64,000 bases of DNA from Paracoccus denitrificans (GCF_900100045.1 NZ_FNEA01000009.1:62001-126000); one strand, 5' to 3'. Positions 7,793 through 16,624 are shown, numbered from the stretch's first letter. The notes: generated by a model from the letters alone, not told the origin. Numbers and translations are program-made.

Positions 7793-9223
7793 ATGCATAC
7801 ACAAGCGGGGTTGATCATCGGCGGCGAAAGTCGCGCAACGGGCAGCGAGGGGGTGCTGGAAATCACCGATCCCGCCACCGACGAGGTGCTGGCAAGCCTG
7901 CCGAAGGCGGGCCTTGCCGAGGTGGCCGAGGCAACCGAAGCCGCACTTCAGAGCTTTGCCGACTGGTCGGCGGTGTCGCCCTATGACCGATCGAAGGTCT
8001 TGCGCCGCGCCGCGGACCTGATGCGCGCAAGAACCGAAGAGGCGGCCCGCTGCCTGACCCTGGAACAGGGCAAGCCGCTGGCCCAGGCGCGGATCGAATG
8101 GGCAAGCTCTGCCGATCTGCTGGACTGGTTCGCGGAAGAGGGTCGCCGCGCCTATGGCCGCATCATCGCCGGCCGTGTCCCCAACGCCGATCTGCGGGTT
8201 CTGCGCAAGCCGGTGGGTCCGGTGGCCGCCCTGTCGCCCTGGAACTTTCCCGCCTGGGGCGTGATGCAGAAGATCGCGCCTGCGCTGGCCGCGGGCTGTT
8301 CGGTCGTGGCGAAGCCGTCCGAGGCCACGCCCGTCACCACCTGGCACATCGCCATGTGCCTTCTGGAAGCCGGCCTGCCGCCACGGGCGATCAGCGTGAT
8401 CTGGGGCAGCTCGTCGCTGATCTCGGATGCGCTGATCAAGTCGCCCGAGATCCGCAAGGTCAGCCTGACCGGCTCGACGCGGGTGGGGCGCATCGTGGCC
8501 GCCCTGGCCGGCGAGCATCTGAAGAAGGTCACGATGGAGCTGGGCGGCCACGCGCCGGTCATTGTCGCGGCGGATGCGGACATGTCGAAGCTGATCCCGC
8601 TTGCCGCGCAGTGGAAGTTCCGCAATGCCGGGCAGGTCTGTGTCTCGCCGACCCGCTTCTTGGTCGAGGATGCGGTCTATGACGATTTCGTCGATGGTCT
8701 GGCGCAAGCCGCCGCGCGGGTGAAGGTCGGCAACGGGCTGGACGAAAGCACGGCCATGGGCCCGCTATGCACGCGCAACCAGCGCAATGTGATCTCGGCC
8801 ATGGTGGCGGATGCGCGGGCCCGGGGGGCGCGTGTCGTGGCCGGGGGTGATGCCATCGGCAATACCGGCAATTTTCACGCGCCCACCGTCGTGGCCGATG
8901 CCCATGCCGGGCTGATGGCCATGAATGACGAGCCGTTCGGACCGCTGGCGCTGGTCGCCCGCATGGGCTCGATCGACGAGGCGCTGGCCGAGGCGAACCG
9001 GATGCCGGTCGGGCTGGCTTCTTTCGCCTTCACCTCGAATGTCCATACGGCCGCCAGGATCACGCGGACGATCCGGGCCGGGATGCTGGGCATCAACCAC
9101 TTCGCCCTGGGCCTGCCCGAAACACCCTTCGGCGGGATCCTCGACAGCGGCTTCGGATCGGAAGGCGGGATCGAGGGACTCGAGGCCTACACCTCGCCCA
9201 TGCTCGTCTCGGCCATGGTCTGA
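7793..9223 (+). CDS. NAD(P)-dependent aldehyde dehydrogenase (succinate-semialdehyde dehydrogenase-like)
   Basis: A 476-residue aldehyde dehydrogenase. The catalytic residues are visible: Glu in KVTMELGGHAPVIV and Cys in FRNAGQVCVSPTRFLV, with LSPWNFPAWG for cofactor binding and the C-terminal ETPFGGILDSGFGSEGG. I start at the ATG at 7793 because upstream codons in the same frame look non-coding and family homology begins here. The 119-base gap after the CoA-transferase may hold its own promoter. It probably oxidises the aldehyde formed by the LLM monooxygenase step. Confidence 0.93.
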   Translation: MHTQAGLIIGGESRATGSEGVLEITDPATDEVLASLPKAGLAEVAEATEAALQSFADWSAVSPYDRSKVLRRAADLMRARTEEAARCLTLEQGKPLAQARIEWASSADLLDWFAEEGRRAYGRIIAGRVPNADLRVLRKPVGPVAALSPWNFPAWGVMQKIAPALAAGCSVVAKPSEATPVTTWHIAMCLLEAGLPPRAISVIWGSSSLISDALIKSPEIRKVSLTGSTRVGRIVAALAGEHLKKVTMELGGHAPVIVAADADMSKLIPLAAQWKFRNAGQVCVSPTRFLVEDAVYDDFVDGLAQAAARVKVGNGLDESTAMGPLCTRNQRNVISAMVADARARGARVVAGGDAIGNTGNFHAPTVVADAHAGLMAMNDEPFGPLALVARMGSIDEALAEANRMPVGLASFAFTSNVHTAARITRTIRAGMLGINHFALGLPETPFGGILDSGFGSEGGIEGLEAYTSPMLVSAMV

Positions 9224-9246
9224 CACGGGACACCGCAAAGCGGGAC

Positions 9247-9267
9247 GGCCGCCCGGTCAAGGCGGCC
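9247..9267. terminator. Hairpin between convergent genes, likely bidirectional terminator
   Basis: An inverted repeat GGCCGCC-N7-GGCGGCC lies between the stops of the aldehyde dehydrogenase gene (plus) and the AcoR-like regulator gene (minus). The T run is short on both sides, so termination strength is uncertain. Confidence 0.45.
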
Positions 9268-9284
9268 CTTCCCATGGGCGGTCG

Positions 9285-11138
9285 TCAGGCCTCTCCGCGG
9301 GCCTTCTGGATCTGGATCTTGCGATAGAGCGTGGCCCGCGACACGCCGAGATAGCGCGCCGTCAGCGACACGTTGCCGCCATTATAGCGAAGGGCCGCCT
9401 CGATCTTAGACGCCTCCGATTGCGATCGTGCCGTCAGGTCCTTGCGCGCGATCTCCTCGACGATATTGTCGGGCAGATGCTCCAGCCCGATCTGCTTGCC
9501 GTCGGCCAGGGCGACCGCATGTCTCAGGGTGTTGCGAAGCTCGCGCAGGTTGCCGGGCCAGTGATAATGCAGCAGGACCAGGCGTGAATCCTCGTCCAGT
9601 TCGACCTCCGGCCTGCCAAGGGCGTCGCGTTCGATGCGGAACAGATCCAGGATCGTGTCCTCCAGATCCGGCGCGCTGCGCAGCGGCGGCAATCCGATCT
9701 GCCCGCCCTTCAGCCGATGCACAAGATCAACCCGCATGAGGTTCTCGCGCGCCAGGTGTTCCAGGTCCTGGGCCGAGATCACGATGACGCCGATTCCGTT
9801 CGCCCCGGCCTGCCGGTCGTTTTCCAGCACCGCCAGCAGCGCGGTCTGGTGCTCGCCGTCCATCTCGTCGATCCTGTCCACCAGCAGGCAGGTCCGTTGT
9901 GCCGAGATTCGATGCTGCAGCAGCGCCGCCAGGTCGTCGCGGCTCTGCAACGATGCGCAGTCGATGAAGACGATCTGGCCGTCCTCGCCGAAACAGCAGC
10001 GCGCGACGGCCTTCGCGAAGGCGGTCTTTCCAGATCCCGGCTCGCCCGTGATGGCAAGAGGCAGCCCGGCGGACAGCAGCCGCTGCGCGCGGTCCAACGA
10101 CTGCGAAAGGATCGGATTGATCCGCAAGGCTTCCTCGGCCAGATCGACCATGCCCAGCGCCGGCGTGGCCGGGCGCGCGGGAACCAGGCTGTTGCGGGTC
10201 GGCTGACGCGATTCCGGCAGGCAAAGAGCCGCCTGCAACGAGCGGCCGTGATAGTGCAGCGTGATCGGCGCACCGGGGCGAACGTCGAAAATCGACTGAT
10301 CCATCTCGAACAGCTCCTCGACGGACCGCCCCGCCAGCTTTCCGGCATCCTGGCCCAGGATGCGCGACGTAACCGAGGAGGCGGACGTCACCTTGCCGTT
10401 CTCGTCCAGCGCCAGCCGTCCCTCTTCCGCGATGTCGGCCACGCCGACGCCCCCGTCCACGATCCGCAGCATCAGGTTGCGGCGGTTCATGCGGGCGAAA
10501 TAGCCGTTCTCGATCCGCCGCGCCGATCGTTCGACGATGTTCTGTACCATGCGGTTCATGCGCGCATCCGCGTGACGCGCCGTGGTCACGTTGATTACGC
10601 TGTCGATGGCTCCGTTGCGGCCCAGAACCGGCGCGGTCAGGCATGTCAGCCGCTGGATGGCCGAACCGTAATGCTCGGTGCCGGCGATGGTTACGGGCTT
10701 GCCCACCCGCAGACAGGTGCCCACGCCGTTGGTGCCCTGCTGATCCTCGGCCCAGATTGAGCCGGGGATGACCCCGGATTCGGCAAGCTCGCTCAGATAC
10801 TGATAGTCGCAGCGAAACAGCACCATCGCCCCCTGCGGCGAGGCCAGCGACACGAGATATTCGCTGTCCACCAGCCGCCGGAACAGCCGCTCGACCTCGG
10901 GTTCGGCGATGCGCATGAACTCCTCGCGCTGCTCCATCAGCATCTGGATCTCGGAATGGCTGAGGACGGCGGCCTTCGGCACCGCGTCGGGCAGCAGGTT
11001 GTAATCCGTCAGGCAGCGTTTCCACGACTGTTCGACCACATCCGGCAAACGACCGTCCGCCTCACCGCGCGAGCGGAGTATGTTCGAGATTTCGCTGGAC
11101 AACGGATCAGCGAATCCGCGTAGCTCTGTCTCCCACAT
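9285..11138 (-). CDS. AcoR-like regulator with GAF, degenerate AAA+ and Fis domains
   Basis: A 617-residue regulator with the AcoR architecture. Residues 1-200 form a GAF-type sensor containing SIWAEDQQGTNGVGTCL and GTEHY. About 225-300 is a PAS-like linker. From 330 there is an AAA+ module, and the C-terminal Fis helix-turn-helix is NGGNVSLTARYLGVSRATLY. Walker A is intact (GEPGSGKT, 365-372). The segment between Walker A and Walker B is about 25 residues shorter than in true enhancer-binding proteins and lacks GAFTGA, the sigma-54 contact loop. Walker B reads LLVDRIDE instead of LFLDEIGD. It therefore may not activate sigma-54 promoters. It is the last gene of the minus-strand catabolic operon. 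Confidence 0.88.
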   Translation of the reverse strand: MWETELRGFADPLSSEISNILRSRGEADGRLPDVVEQSWKRCLTDYNLLPDAVPKAAVLSHSEIQMLMEQREEFMRIAEPEVERLFRRLVDSEYLVSLASPQGAMVLFRCDYQYLSELAESGVIPGSIWAEDQQGTNGVGTCLRVGKPVTIAGTEHYGSAIQRLTCLTAPVLGRNGAIDSVINVTTARHADARMNRMVQNIVERSARRIENGYFARMNRRNLMLRIVDGGVGVADIAEEGRLALDENGKVTSASSVTSRILGQDAGKLAGRSVEELFEMDQSIFDVRPGAPITLHYHGRSLQAALCLPESRQPTRNSLVPARPATPALGMVDLAEEALRINPILSQSLDRAQRLLSAGLPLAITGEPGSGKTAFAKAVARCCFGEDGQIVFIDCASLQSRDDLAALLQHRISAQRTCLLVDRIDEMDGEHQTALLAVLENDRQAGANGIGVIVISAQDLEHLARENLMRVDLVHRLKGGQIGLPPLRSAPDLEDTILDLFRIERDALGRPEVELDEDSRLVLLHYHWPGNLRELRNTLRHAVALADGKQIGLEHLPDNIVEEIARKDLTARSQSEASKIEAALRYNGGNVSLTARYLGVSRATLYRKIQIQKARGEA

Positions 11139-11187
11139 CGTGCCCCTCCCAAGACAGTTGACGTGCCGGTCCTAGCTGCTGCCGGAC

Positions 11188-11730
11188 CTATACATATTCT
11201 CGACCCGCAAGCCTCGCAGCGCGTCCATTTATCCACATCAGGGGATCGCGTCCGCCGGTGCCGTCATTTCCCAGTCTAACGCCGACAATTCTGCCGATAA
11301 AGACTGTCTGGTCCTCGTGGTCATGCGCGCCCTGGACATCGCAGAAATAGCTTGTCAGCGCGCTGCCCAGATAGGGCAGGCAGAATGGTCCCACCGACCA
11401 GCAGCCCGTCGCGAAGCGCGATGTCCGGCGATCGCTTCTGCTGAAGCGATCCAGCAGGTCGATCTCGTCGGCGGCGATCTGGTTCAGGCAGAAATAGTTG
11501 CTGTCCAGGATCGCCGGATAGGCCGAGGCGCTATGCTTGACGGCCACGATCATCGCCGGCCGATAGGTCGAGAACGGCACCGCCGTGGTAACGGCGATGC
11601 CATGGTTCATCCCCGCCCGGTCCCTTGCCGTCAGGATGGATACGTTCACCGCCGTCCCGCGCAGCGCGGTGCGAAGGCTCTCGCGAAACTCTGGATCGCC
11701 GTCAAGACAGGGGAACGAGAAGCTCGGCAT
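11188..11730 (-). CDS. Flavin reductase family protein (FMN-binding split barrel)
   Basis: A 180-residue NAD(P)H:flavin reductase of the HpaC/ActVB-like split-barrel type. Family signatures are the N-terminal LRGTAVNVSILTARD, the flavin-binding GIAVTTAVPFSTYRPAMIVAV, SNYFCLNQIA and the QTVFIGRIVGVRLG strand. It should supply reduced FMN to LLM-class monooxygenases. Three such monooxygenases lie in the same island while the reductase nearest the 4459 gene is a remnant, so this one may serve all of them. It precedes the AcoR-like regulator by 49 bases on the same strand. Confidence 0.88.
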   Translation of the reverse strand: MPSFSFPCLDGDPEFRESLRTALRGTAVNVSILTARDRAGMNHGIAVTTAVPFSTYRPAMIVAVKHSASAYPAILDSNYFCLNQIAADEIDLLDRFSRSDRRTSRFATGCWSVGPFCLPYLGSALTSYFCDVQGAHDHEDQTVFIGRIVGVRLGNDGTGGRDPLMWINGRAARLAGREYV

Positions 11731-11829
11731 TGATATCTTCCAGGCTGCGGCCGATGGGCGGATCGCGGCCTCTGGTCAAGCCTATTCATCGAATCGCCAT
11801 GGCGCCACGTTTATTCTGACACCGCGATG

Positions 11830-11855
11830 TGTCTCATCGAGTCTGAAATGAGACA
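11830..11855. promoter_or_regulatory. Candidate regulator binding site upstream of flavin reductase
   Basis: A perfect inverted repeat TGTCTCA-N12-TGAGACA lies 100 bases upstream of the flavin reductase start. It is framed by GCGA and TCGC that extend the symmetry. The half-site TGAGACA also occurs at 4187-4193 upstream of the LLM operon. The distance from the start codon suits an activator site for the AcoR-like protein encoded just downstream. Confidence 0.55.
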
Positions 11856-11895
11856 GTCGCCCCCGACGCCCCGCTTCATGGCCAGCACCCGGCGA

Positions 11896-12868
11896 TCACG
11901 ACAGGGCCTCCGCCACAAGCTGATAGGAACGGCAGCGCGCTGCCGGATCATGGATAAGGGCGTCGATGATCAGCTCGTCCGCGCCCGTCGCGCTGATAAA
12001 GCTGGACAGCCATCGTCCGACCTGCGTCTTGTTGCCGACAACGGAACAGGCCATCGCCTGCTGCAAGCCCTGTTTTTCCCGGTCGGACAGCGTCGCCAGA
12101 TAGCCTTCCTGCGGGTGCGGCAGCGGGCAGGGGCGGCCCTTGTGCAGCATGTTGACCCAGTGGAAATGCGAACTGGCGAGGAAGGCGGCTTCTTCCTCGG
12201 TATCGGCGGCGAAGGCATTGACGCCCGCGATCACATGGGGCTTGGCCGAGCCCCTCGGAGGGTCTGAAATTCTCGCGGTAATAGGCAATCGCATTCATCA
12301 GCAGATGCGGCGCGAAATGCGACGCGAAGGCATAGGGCAGGCCAAGGCGGGCGGCCAGTTCGGCGCTGAACATGCTGGGACCCTGAAGCCAGACCGGCAC
12401 GTGATGCCTGCCCGGAATGCCGCGCACGGGCTGGCGGCCGTTGTCCTGCAGATAATCGGCCAATTCCGCGATGTCGCTCTCGAAATCCCGTTCGGGGGCC
12501 AGGCCGCGCAGCGCCCTTACGCTTAGCCCGGCGGCACCAGCCGCGCGGCCGATGCCCAGGTCGATCCGTCCGGGAAACATAGTCTCGAGCGTTGCGAACT
12601 GTTCGGCCACCACCAACGGCGAGTGGTTCGGCAACATGATCCCGCCCGACCCGAGACGCAGGCGGGATGTCACGCCTGCAAGATGCTGGACAAGCAGGGT
12701 CGTCGCCGACGATGCGATGCCGGGAAGATCGTGGTGTTCAGCAATCCAGTAGCGGCGATAGCCATGCTGCTCGACATGCCGGGCAAGCATGGCGGCATCG
12801 GCCAGGGTGTCGGCGAAGGTCTTGTCTTCGCCGATCATCATGAGATCCAGAACGGAAAGGGGAATCAT
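11896..12868 (-). pseudogene. LLM-class oxidoreductase (MsnO8-like), broken by one frameshift
   Basis: The N-terminal two thirds read from the ATG at 12868: MIPLSVLDLMMIGEDKTF, YWIAEHHDLPGIAS, GSGGIMLPNHSPLVVAEQFA, FPGRIDLGIGRAAG. This is the strong signature of MsnO8-type luciferase-like monooxygenases. After AIAYYRENFRPS (about 12260) the frame must change to continue as GSAKPHVIAGVNAFAADTEE through the usual C terminus to 11896. Removing one C from the local CC restores a single ORF of about 324 codons. It is either a very recent pseudogene or a sequencing indel, since every other part looks intact. Confidence 0.8.
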
Positions 12869-12935
12869 ATGCGCCTCATTGATGGGGCTGACGGCACCCG
12901 GACATGGCCGCCGACGGAAAAGCTGAAGGATCCGG

Positions 12936-13744
12936 TTACGGTCGCGGCACGATCTCGGCCCAGCCCGGATTGGCCTGAAGGCGCCGGTCGAGGGCGCGCA
13001 TCGCCGCAAGGCAACGGTCCAGCTTGGAATAGACGTCGCCGCAATAGTCCCAGCCGAGAATGCCGAGGCTGCCGGTATAGCCGATGCGATCCAGCGCAGC
13101 GACCACAGCGAAATTCTCAAGCTCGCCGCGATCGACAGGCTCCATCGTCGCGACCCCGCCCCAGCCCAGTGGCGAAAGCGCGCTGCCCGACAGCACCACC
13201 TGCATCAGCCAGGGCTTGATCGCGGCGAGGCGTTCCTCCAGCCTGCCCTCCTGCTGGCATACCAGTGATAGCCGTTGAAGGACGCACCCAGCAGGGGGTG
13301 GTCGAAATACTCGCACAGACGGACGACCTCGCTGGTGGTCTGGGTGACATGCCGCAGATGGGGATAGAGCGCGATCCGCAGGCCGCGACGCTCGGCGATC
13401 GGCAGCAGCGCTTCGATGTTGCGCAGGATGGCGGCCTCGCCGTTCAGCGAGGTCTGCACGGCCAGTTCGATCAGCTCCACCCCCTCGACGGATTCGATGA
13501 TCCGGCGGATGATGGCGTCGTTGCGCCCCTCGTGCAGCACGGCATAAAGGGCGGCGACATCCAGGCCGTGGCGTTCCTTGACCGTGGGCAACAGCGAAAG
13601 ATCGGTCATGGGCTGACCGCCCCAGGCCGAGACCGTGATGCCGTCATAGCCGAGTTCGGCCAGCATTTCGCATTGCGATTCGAAGGCATAGACCCCCATC
13701 GAGGTATAGAAGAACGAATCGAGCGCGTGGACGGGATGGGACAT
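12936..13744 (-). pseudogene. Xylose isomerase-like TIM-barrel protein, second tandem copy, one frameshift
   Basis: It starts at 13744 after a perfect AGGAGGT with MSHPVHALDSFFYTSMGVYA and runs to LLGASFNGYHWYA. There the frame is lost (about 13255) and resumes as QEGRLEERLAAIKPWLMQVV to the normal end (GWDYCGDVYSKLDRCLAAMR). Adding one C to the CC before AGCAGG restores a complete ORF of about 270 codons. It is a clear paralogue of the protein encoded immediately upstream (shared CEMLAELGY, IALYPH, FNGYHWYA, LSPLGWGG), so the pair arose by tandem duplication. Whether the frameshift is real is open. Confidence 0.8.
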
Positions 13745-13758
13745 GGGGCGACCTCCTG

Positions 13759-14556
13759 TCAGGTCAGTTGCGTCATGACGGCCCAGCCCGGATGCGCGGC
13801 CAGCCGCGCCTCCATCGAGCGGAAGGCGGTCATCGAGCGTTGCAGATTGCCATAGACATCGCCGCCCATGCTTTCCCAGCCCAGCACGCCGCAGCGTCCC
13901 TTGAACCCGCGCCGCTCGAGCGCGCCGAGCAGCACGAAATTGTCCATCTCGCCCTCGTCGAGCGGCTCGATGGTGGCCAGCCCGCCCCAGCCCAGGGGCG
14001 ACATGCGGCATCCGGCAAGATTGACCTGCCGCAGCCACGGCCACAGCGCGTCGAGACGCGCATCCAGCGATCCTTCCTGCATCGCATACCAGTGATAGCC
14101 ATTGAACACGATGCCCAGGGCCGGGTGATCGAAGCGCTGGCACAGGGCAACGGCCTCGGTGGTCGTCTGCATCCCGTAGCGGCCGTGCGGATACAGCGCG
14201 ATGTCGATGCCCCGGCGTTCGCAGATCGGCAACAGACGCTCGATCATCCGCAGGTCGGCATCCGTGACGCCATCGCCGGAATCCAGCGCCAGTTCGATCC
14301 GCGTGCAGCCTTCGGCGGTTTCGAAAATGCGGGTGACGAAATCTTCAAGCCCCCTGCCATAGATCAGGTAGATCGCGCCCACATCCAGCCCCCATCGCGG
14401 CTTCACCGAGGCCAGCGCGTCCAGCTCCTTGCTCCAGGCCGAAACGGTGAGGCCCTGATAGCCGAGTTCGGCCAGCATCTCGCATTGGGCGGCCAGCGGA
14501 TAGGTCCCCAGCTTGGTCTGGAAGATGAAGTCCATGTGGTGAAGCGGCAGGTTCAT
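13759..14556 (-). CDS. Xylose isomerase-like TIM-barrel protein (sugar phosphate isomerase/epimerase family)
   Basis: A 265-residue AP-endonuclease-2/xylose-isomerase-type TIM barrel. Elements in order are QCEMLAELGYQGLTVSAW, CTRIELALDSGD, GIDIALYPHGRY, GIVFNGYHWYAM, QVNLAGC, IEPLDEGEMDN and GVLGWESMGGDVYGNLQRSM, the last matching the closing G-D-x-x-x-x-L-x-x-S-M motif of this group. The histidine and acidic residues fit a divalent-metal isomerase or epimerase. The ATG overlaps the stop of the upstream LLM gene (ATGA), so the two are coupled. Placement between monooxygenases suggests a role in the same degradation route; the substrate is unknown. Confidence 0.8.
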   Translation of the reverse strand: MNLPLHHMDFIFQTKLGTYPLAAQCEMLAELGYQGLTVSAWSKELDALASVKPRWGLDVGAIYLIYGRGLEDFVTRIFETAEGCTRIELALDSGDGVTDADLRMIERLLPICERRGIDIALYPHGRYGMQTTTEAVALCQRFDHPALGIVFNGYHWYAMQEGSLDARLDALWPWLRQVNLAGCRMSPLGWGGLATIEPLDEGEMDNFVLLGALERRGFKGRCGVLGWESMGGDVYGNLQRSMTAFRSMEARLAAHPGWAVMTQLT

Positions 14557-15572
14557 GCGCGGCCCCCGGCGGCGGTGGCTTTGTTGACTTCGGGCTCGTG
14601 GCTGGGGAACAGCGGCAGCAGATGGGTGCCAAGCTCGTCGATGACTTCCGATGCCGGCCGCCGTTGCGGCTTGAAATGCAGGCCGACATGCGAGACGCCA
14701 ATGTCCTGCTGGCGAAGCCACAGCTCGCGCAGGGCGTTTCGGCCGCCGCGAAGGACGCGGCCCGGCTGTATCGGCATGTCCGGGTCGCGGTCCAGATCGA
14801 ACAGCGTTCCATAGCCATAGGGCTTGAACACATTCGCCGGGCTGGCGGCGCGCCATTGCCGGATGATGTCGGGAATGCGCGCGGGGCTGGCGATATAGGA
14901 CAGGATGCCGTCGGTATTCTGGGCGGTCCAGTCCAGCGACTGACCGGCATGGCCGATGATGATGGTCGGCAGGCGCGGCGCCGCCGGTTTCGGCACCAGA
15001 TCAAGCCCACCGTCCAGCATGCCGTAGAAATGCGAGGCATGGACCGGCCAGGCCTGCTCGGTCGTGGCCCGGATCATGGCAAGCGCGTCGCGAAAGCGAT
15101 CGGCGCGATTGTCATAGTCGATGCCGAAGGCCGGATATTCGACCGCACGGTCGCCGGTGGCCAGTCCCAGCAGGAAACGTCCGCCCAGCAACTGGTCGAT
15201 CGTGGCAGCCTGCTTGGCGACGATCAGCGGATCGCGCAACGGCAGCACGATGCCTGCGGTGCCGATCGCGATCTTCCGGGTGACGGCCGCCAGATAGCCC
15301 GCATAGACCAGCGGATCGAGAACCTGGCCGACATCACCGAAATTGGGGTCATGGAACGGCACGTCGCGCAGCCAGATCGCGGAAAATCCGGCTTCGTCCA
15401 CCTTTTGCGCCATAGTAGCGTGACCGACCAATGTCGGGCCCACGCTGTCGGGATAGCTTTCAAGCGGCGCGATGAAGCCGAATGTCAGGCGTCCGGGCTG
15501 GAAAACGCGCGAATAGCCGCGATGCGTGGCAAGTTCGGGTGCCAGGGCGCCCAGTGTGGCAGTTGTTGTCAT
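14553..15572 (-). CDS. LLM-class flavin-dependent oxidoreductase
   Basis: A luciferase-like monooxygenase of about 339 residues from the ATG at 15572 (MTTTATLGALAPELATH). Features are LTFGFIAPLESYPD, FSAIWLRDVPFHDPNFGDVG, the segment TRKIAIGTAGIVLPLRDP, and the strand GGRFLLGLATGDR that places the FMN phosphate. It resembles the TIGR03571-type LLM group rather than the other two LLM proteins in this window, so the three are distinct enzymes and not recent copies. It is the first gene of the minus-strand operon and is divergent from the LysR gene. Confidence 0.87.
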   Translation of the reverse strand: MTTTATLGALAPELATHRGYSRVFQPGRLTFGFIAPLESYPDSVGPTLVGHATMAQKVDEAGFSAIWLRDVPFHDPNFGDVGQVLDPLVYAGYLAAVTRKIAIGTAGIVLPLRDPLIVAKQAATIDQLLGGRFLLGLATGDRAVEYPAFGIDYDNRADRFRDALAMIRATTEQAWPVHASHFYGMLDGGLDLVPKPAAPRLPTIIIGHAGQSLDWTAQNTDGILSYIASPARIPDIIRQWRAASPANVFKPYGYGTLFDLDRDPDMPIQPGRVLRGGRNALRELWLRQQDIGVSHVGLHFKPQRRPASEVIDELGTHLLPLFPSHEPEVNKATAAGGRA

Positions 15573-15680
15573 GTCGATTCCACTTTCGGGATATGCGGCG
15601 CAGCGGTCGCGCATCCCTTTTCCGGTTGTCATTGCGGACTGGATATAACGCGCGGCCTGTTATAGAAAAATGGTCCGCTG

Positions 15681-15697
15681 TTCCGAACATATCGGAA
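15681..15697. promoter_or_regulatory. Candidate LysR operator
   Basis: A perfect dyad TTCCGA-N5-TCGGAA with the T-N11-A layout typical of LysR recognition sites lies 24 bases before the LysR start codon and about 110 bases before the divergent LLM gene. This is the expected place for a regulator controlling itself and the operon opposite. Confidence 0.6.
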
Positions 15698-15721
15698 TTT
15701 TATGCCATTATCGGATCGGAC

Positions 15722-16624
15722 ATGAACTCTTTCGGAACACTCGCCGCATTCGTGCATTCGGCGGAAACGCGCAGCTTCACCGAAGCCGGACGCAGGCTGG
15801 GCATCTCGTCCTCGGCCGTCGGCAAGACTGTGGCGAGGCTGGAGGAAGAGCTTGGCGTGCGGCTGTTCCACCGCTCGACCCGCGCCATCACGCTGACGGC
15901 CGAAGGATGCCGGTTCCTTGATCGGTGCTACCGCATCTTTGCCGAATTCGACGACGCGAAAAGAGAGCTGACGCAGGCCGCCGGCAAGCCGCAGGGGAAA
16001 CTGCGCGTCGGGCTGCCGCAGATCGGCATCCACCTGATGCCCCATCTGATCGCCTTCCAGCGGACATTCCCCGAAATCGAGCTGGAGCTAGATTTCAGCG
16101 ACAGGCTGGTCAACCTGGTCGAGGAGGGTTTCGATGCGGTCATGCGCATCGGCGAGCTGAACGATTCCCGGCTGACCATGCGCAGGCTGGACGGCTATCA
16201 TCACCGGCTTGTGGCCGCGCCCGCCTATCTTGCGCACCGCGGCACCCCGGATCGGCCGGCAGAGCTGATGGATCACGCCTGCCTGCGCTATCGCTATCCG
16301 ACCACCGGCAAGCTGGCGCCCTGGCCATTGAACGGGCGCGGCGGCGCGCCCAGCATCGACCCGCCCCAATCCTCGGTCACCAACAGCATCGATTCCCTGC
16401 TGGAGATGGTGCAGGCGGGGCTGGGCATCGCCCTGCTGCCCGACTTCATCGTCGCGGATGCCGTCGCGGCCGGCCGGCTGACGGTGGTGCTGGACCGGCA
16501 TGGGCAGGATCGGCGCGACTTCTGCATCCTGTGGCCCTCCAGCCGTCACACCGCGCCGAAGATCAAGGCATTCGTCGATTTCATGGTGTCGCGTCTGGGC
16601 GCGGCCGGGGCGCTGCAGCGCTGA
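15722..16624 (+). CDS. LysR-family transcriptional regulator
   Basis: A 300-residue LysR protein. The N-terminal winged helix is complete (SFTEAGRRLGISSSAVGKTV, then LEEELGVRLFHRSTRAITLT), followed by a substrate-binding-type effector domain (KLRVGLPQIGIHLMPHL, then SVTNSIDSLLEMVQAGLGIA). The AAFVHSAETRSFTEA start and HRSTRAITLT segment place it in the CrgA/DmlR-like group. I use the ATG at 15722, where homology begins. It is divergent from the LLM/TIM-barrel operon and is the obvious candidate for its control; the effector is unknown. Confidence 0.92.
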   Translation: MNSFGTLAAFVHSAETRSFTEAGRRLGISSSAVGKTVARLEEELGVRLFHRSTRAITLTAEGCRFLDRCYRIFAEFDDAKRELTQAAGKPQGKLRVGLPQIGIHLMPHLIAFQRTFPEIELELDFSDRLVNLVEEGFDAVMRIGELNDSRLTMRRLDGYHHRLVAAPAYLAHRGTPDRPAELMDHACLRYRYPTTGKLAPWPLNGRGGAPSIDPPQSSVTNSIDSLLEMVQAGLGIALLPDFIVADAVAAGRLTVVLDRHGQDRRDFCILWPSSRHTAPKIKAFVDFMVSRLGAAGALQR

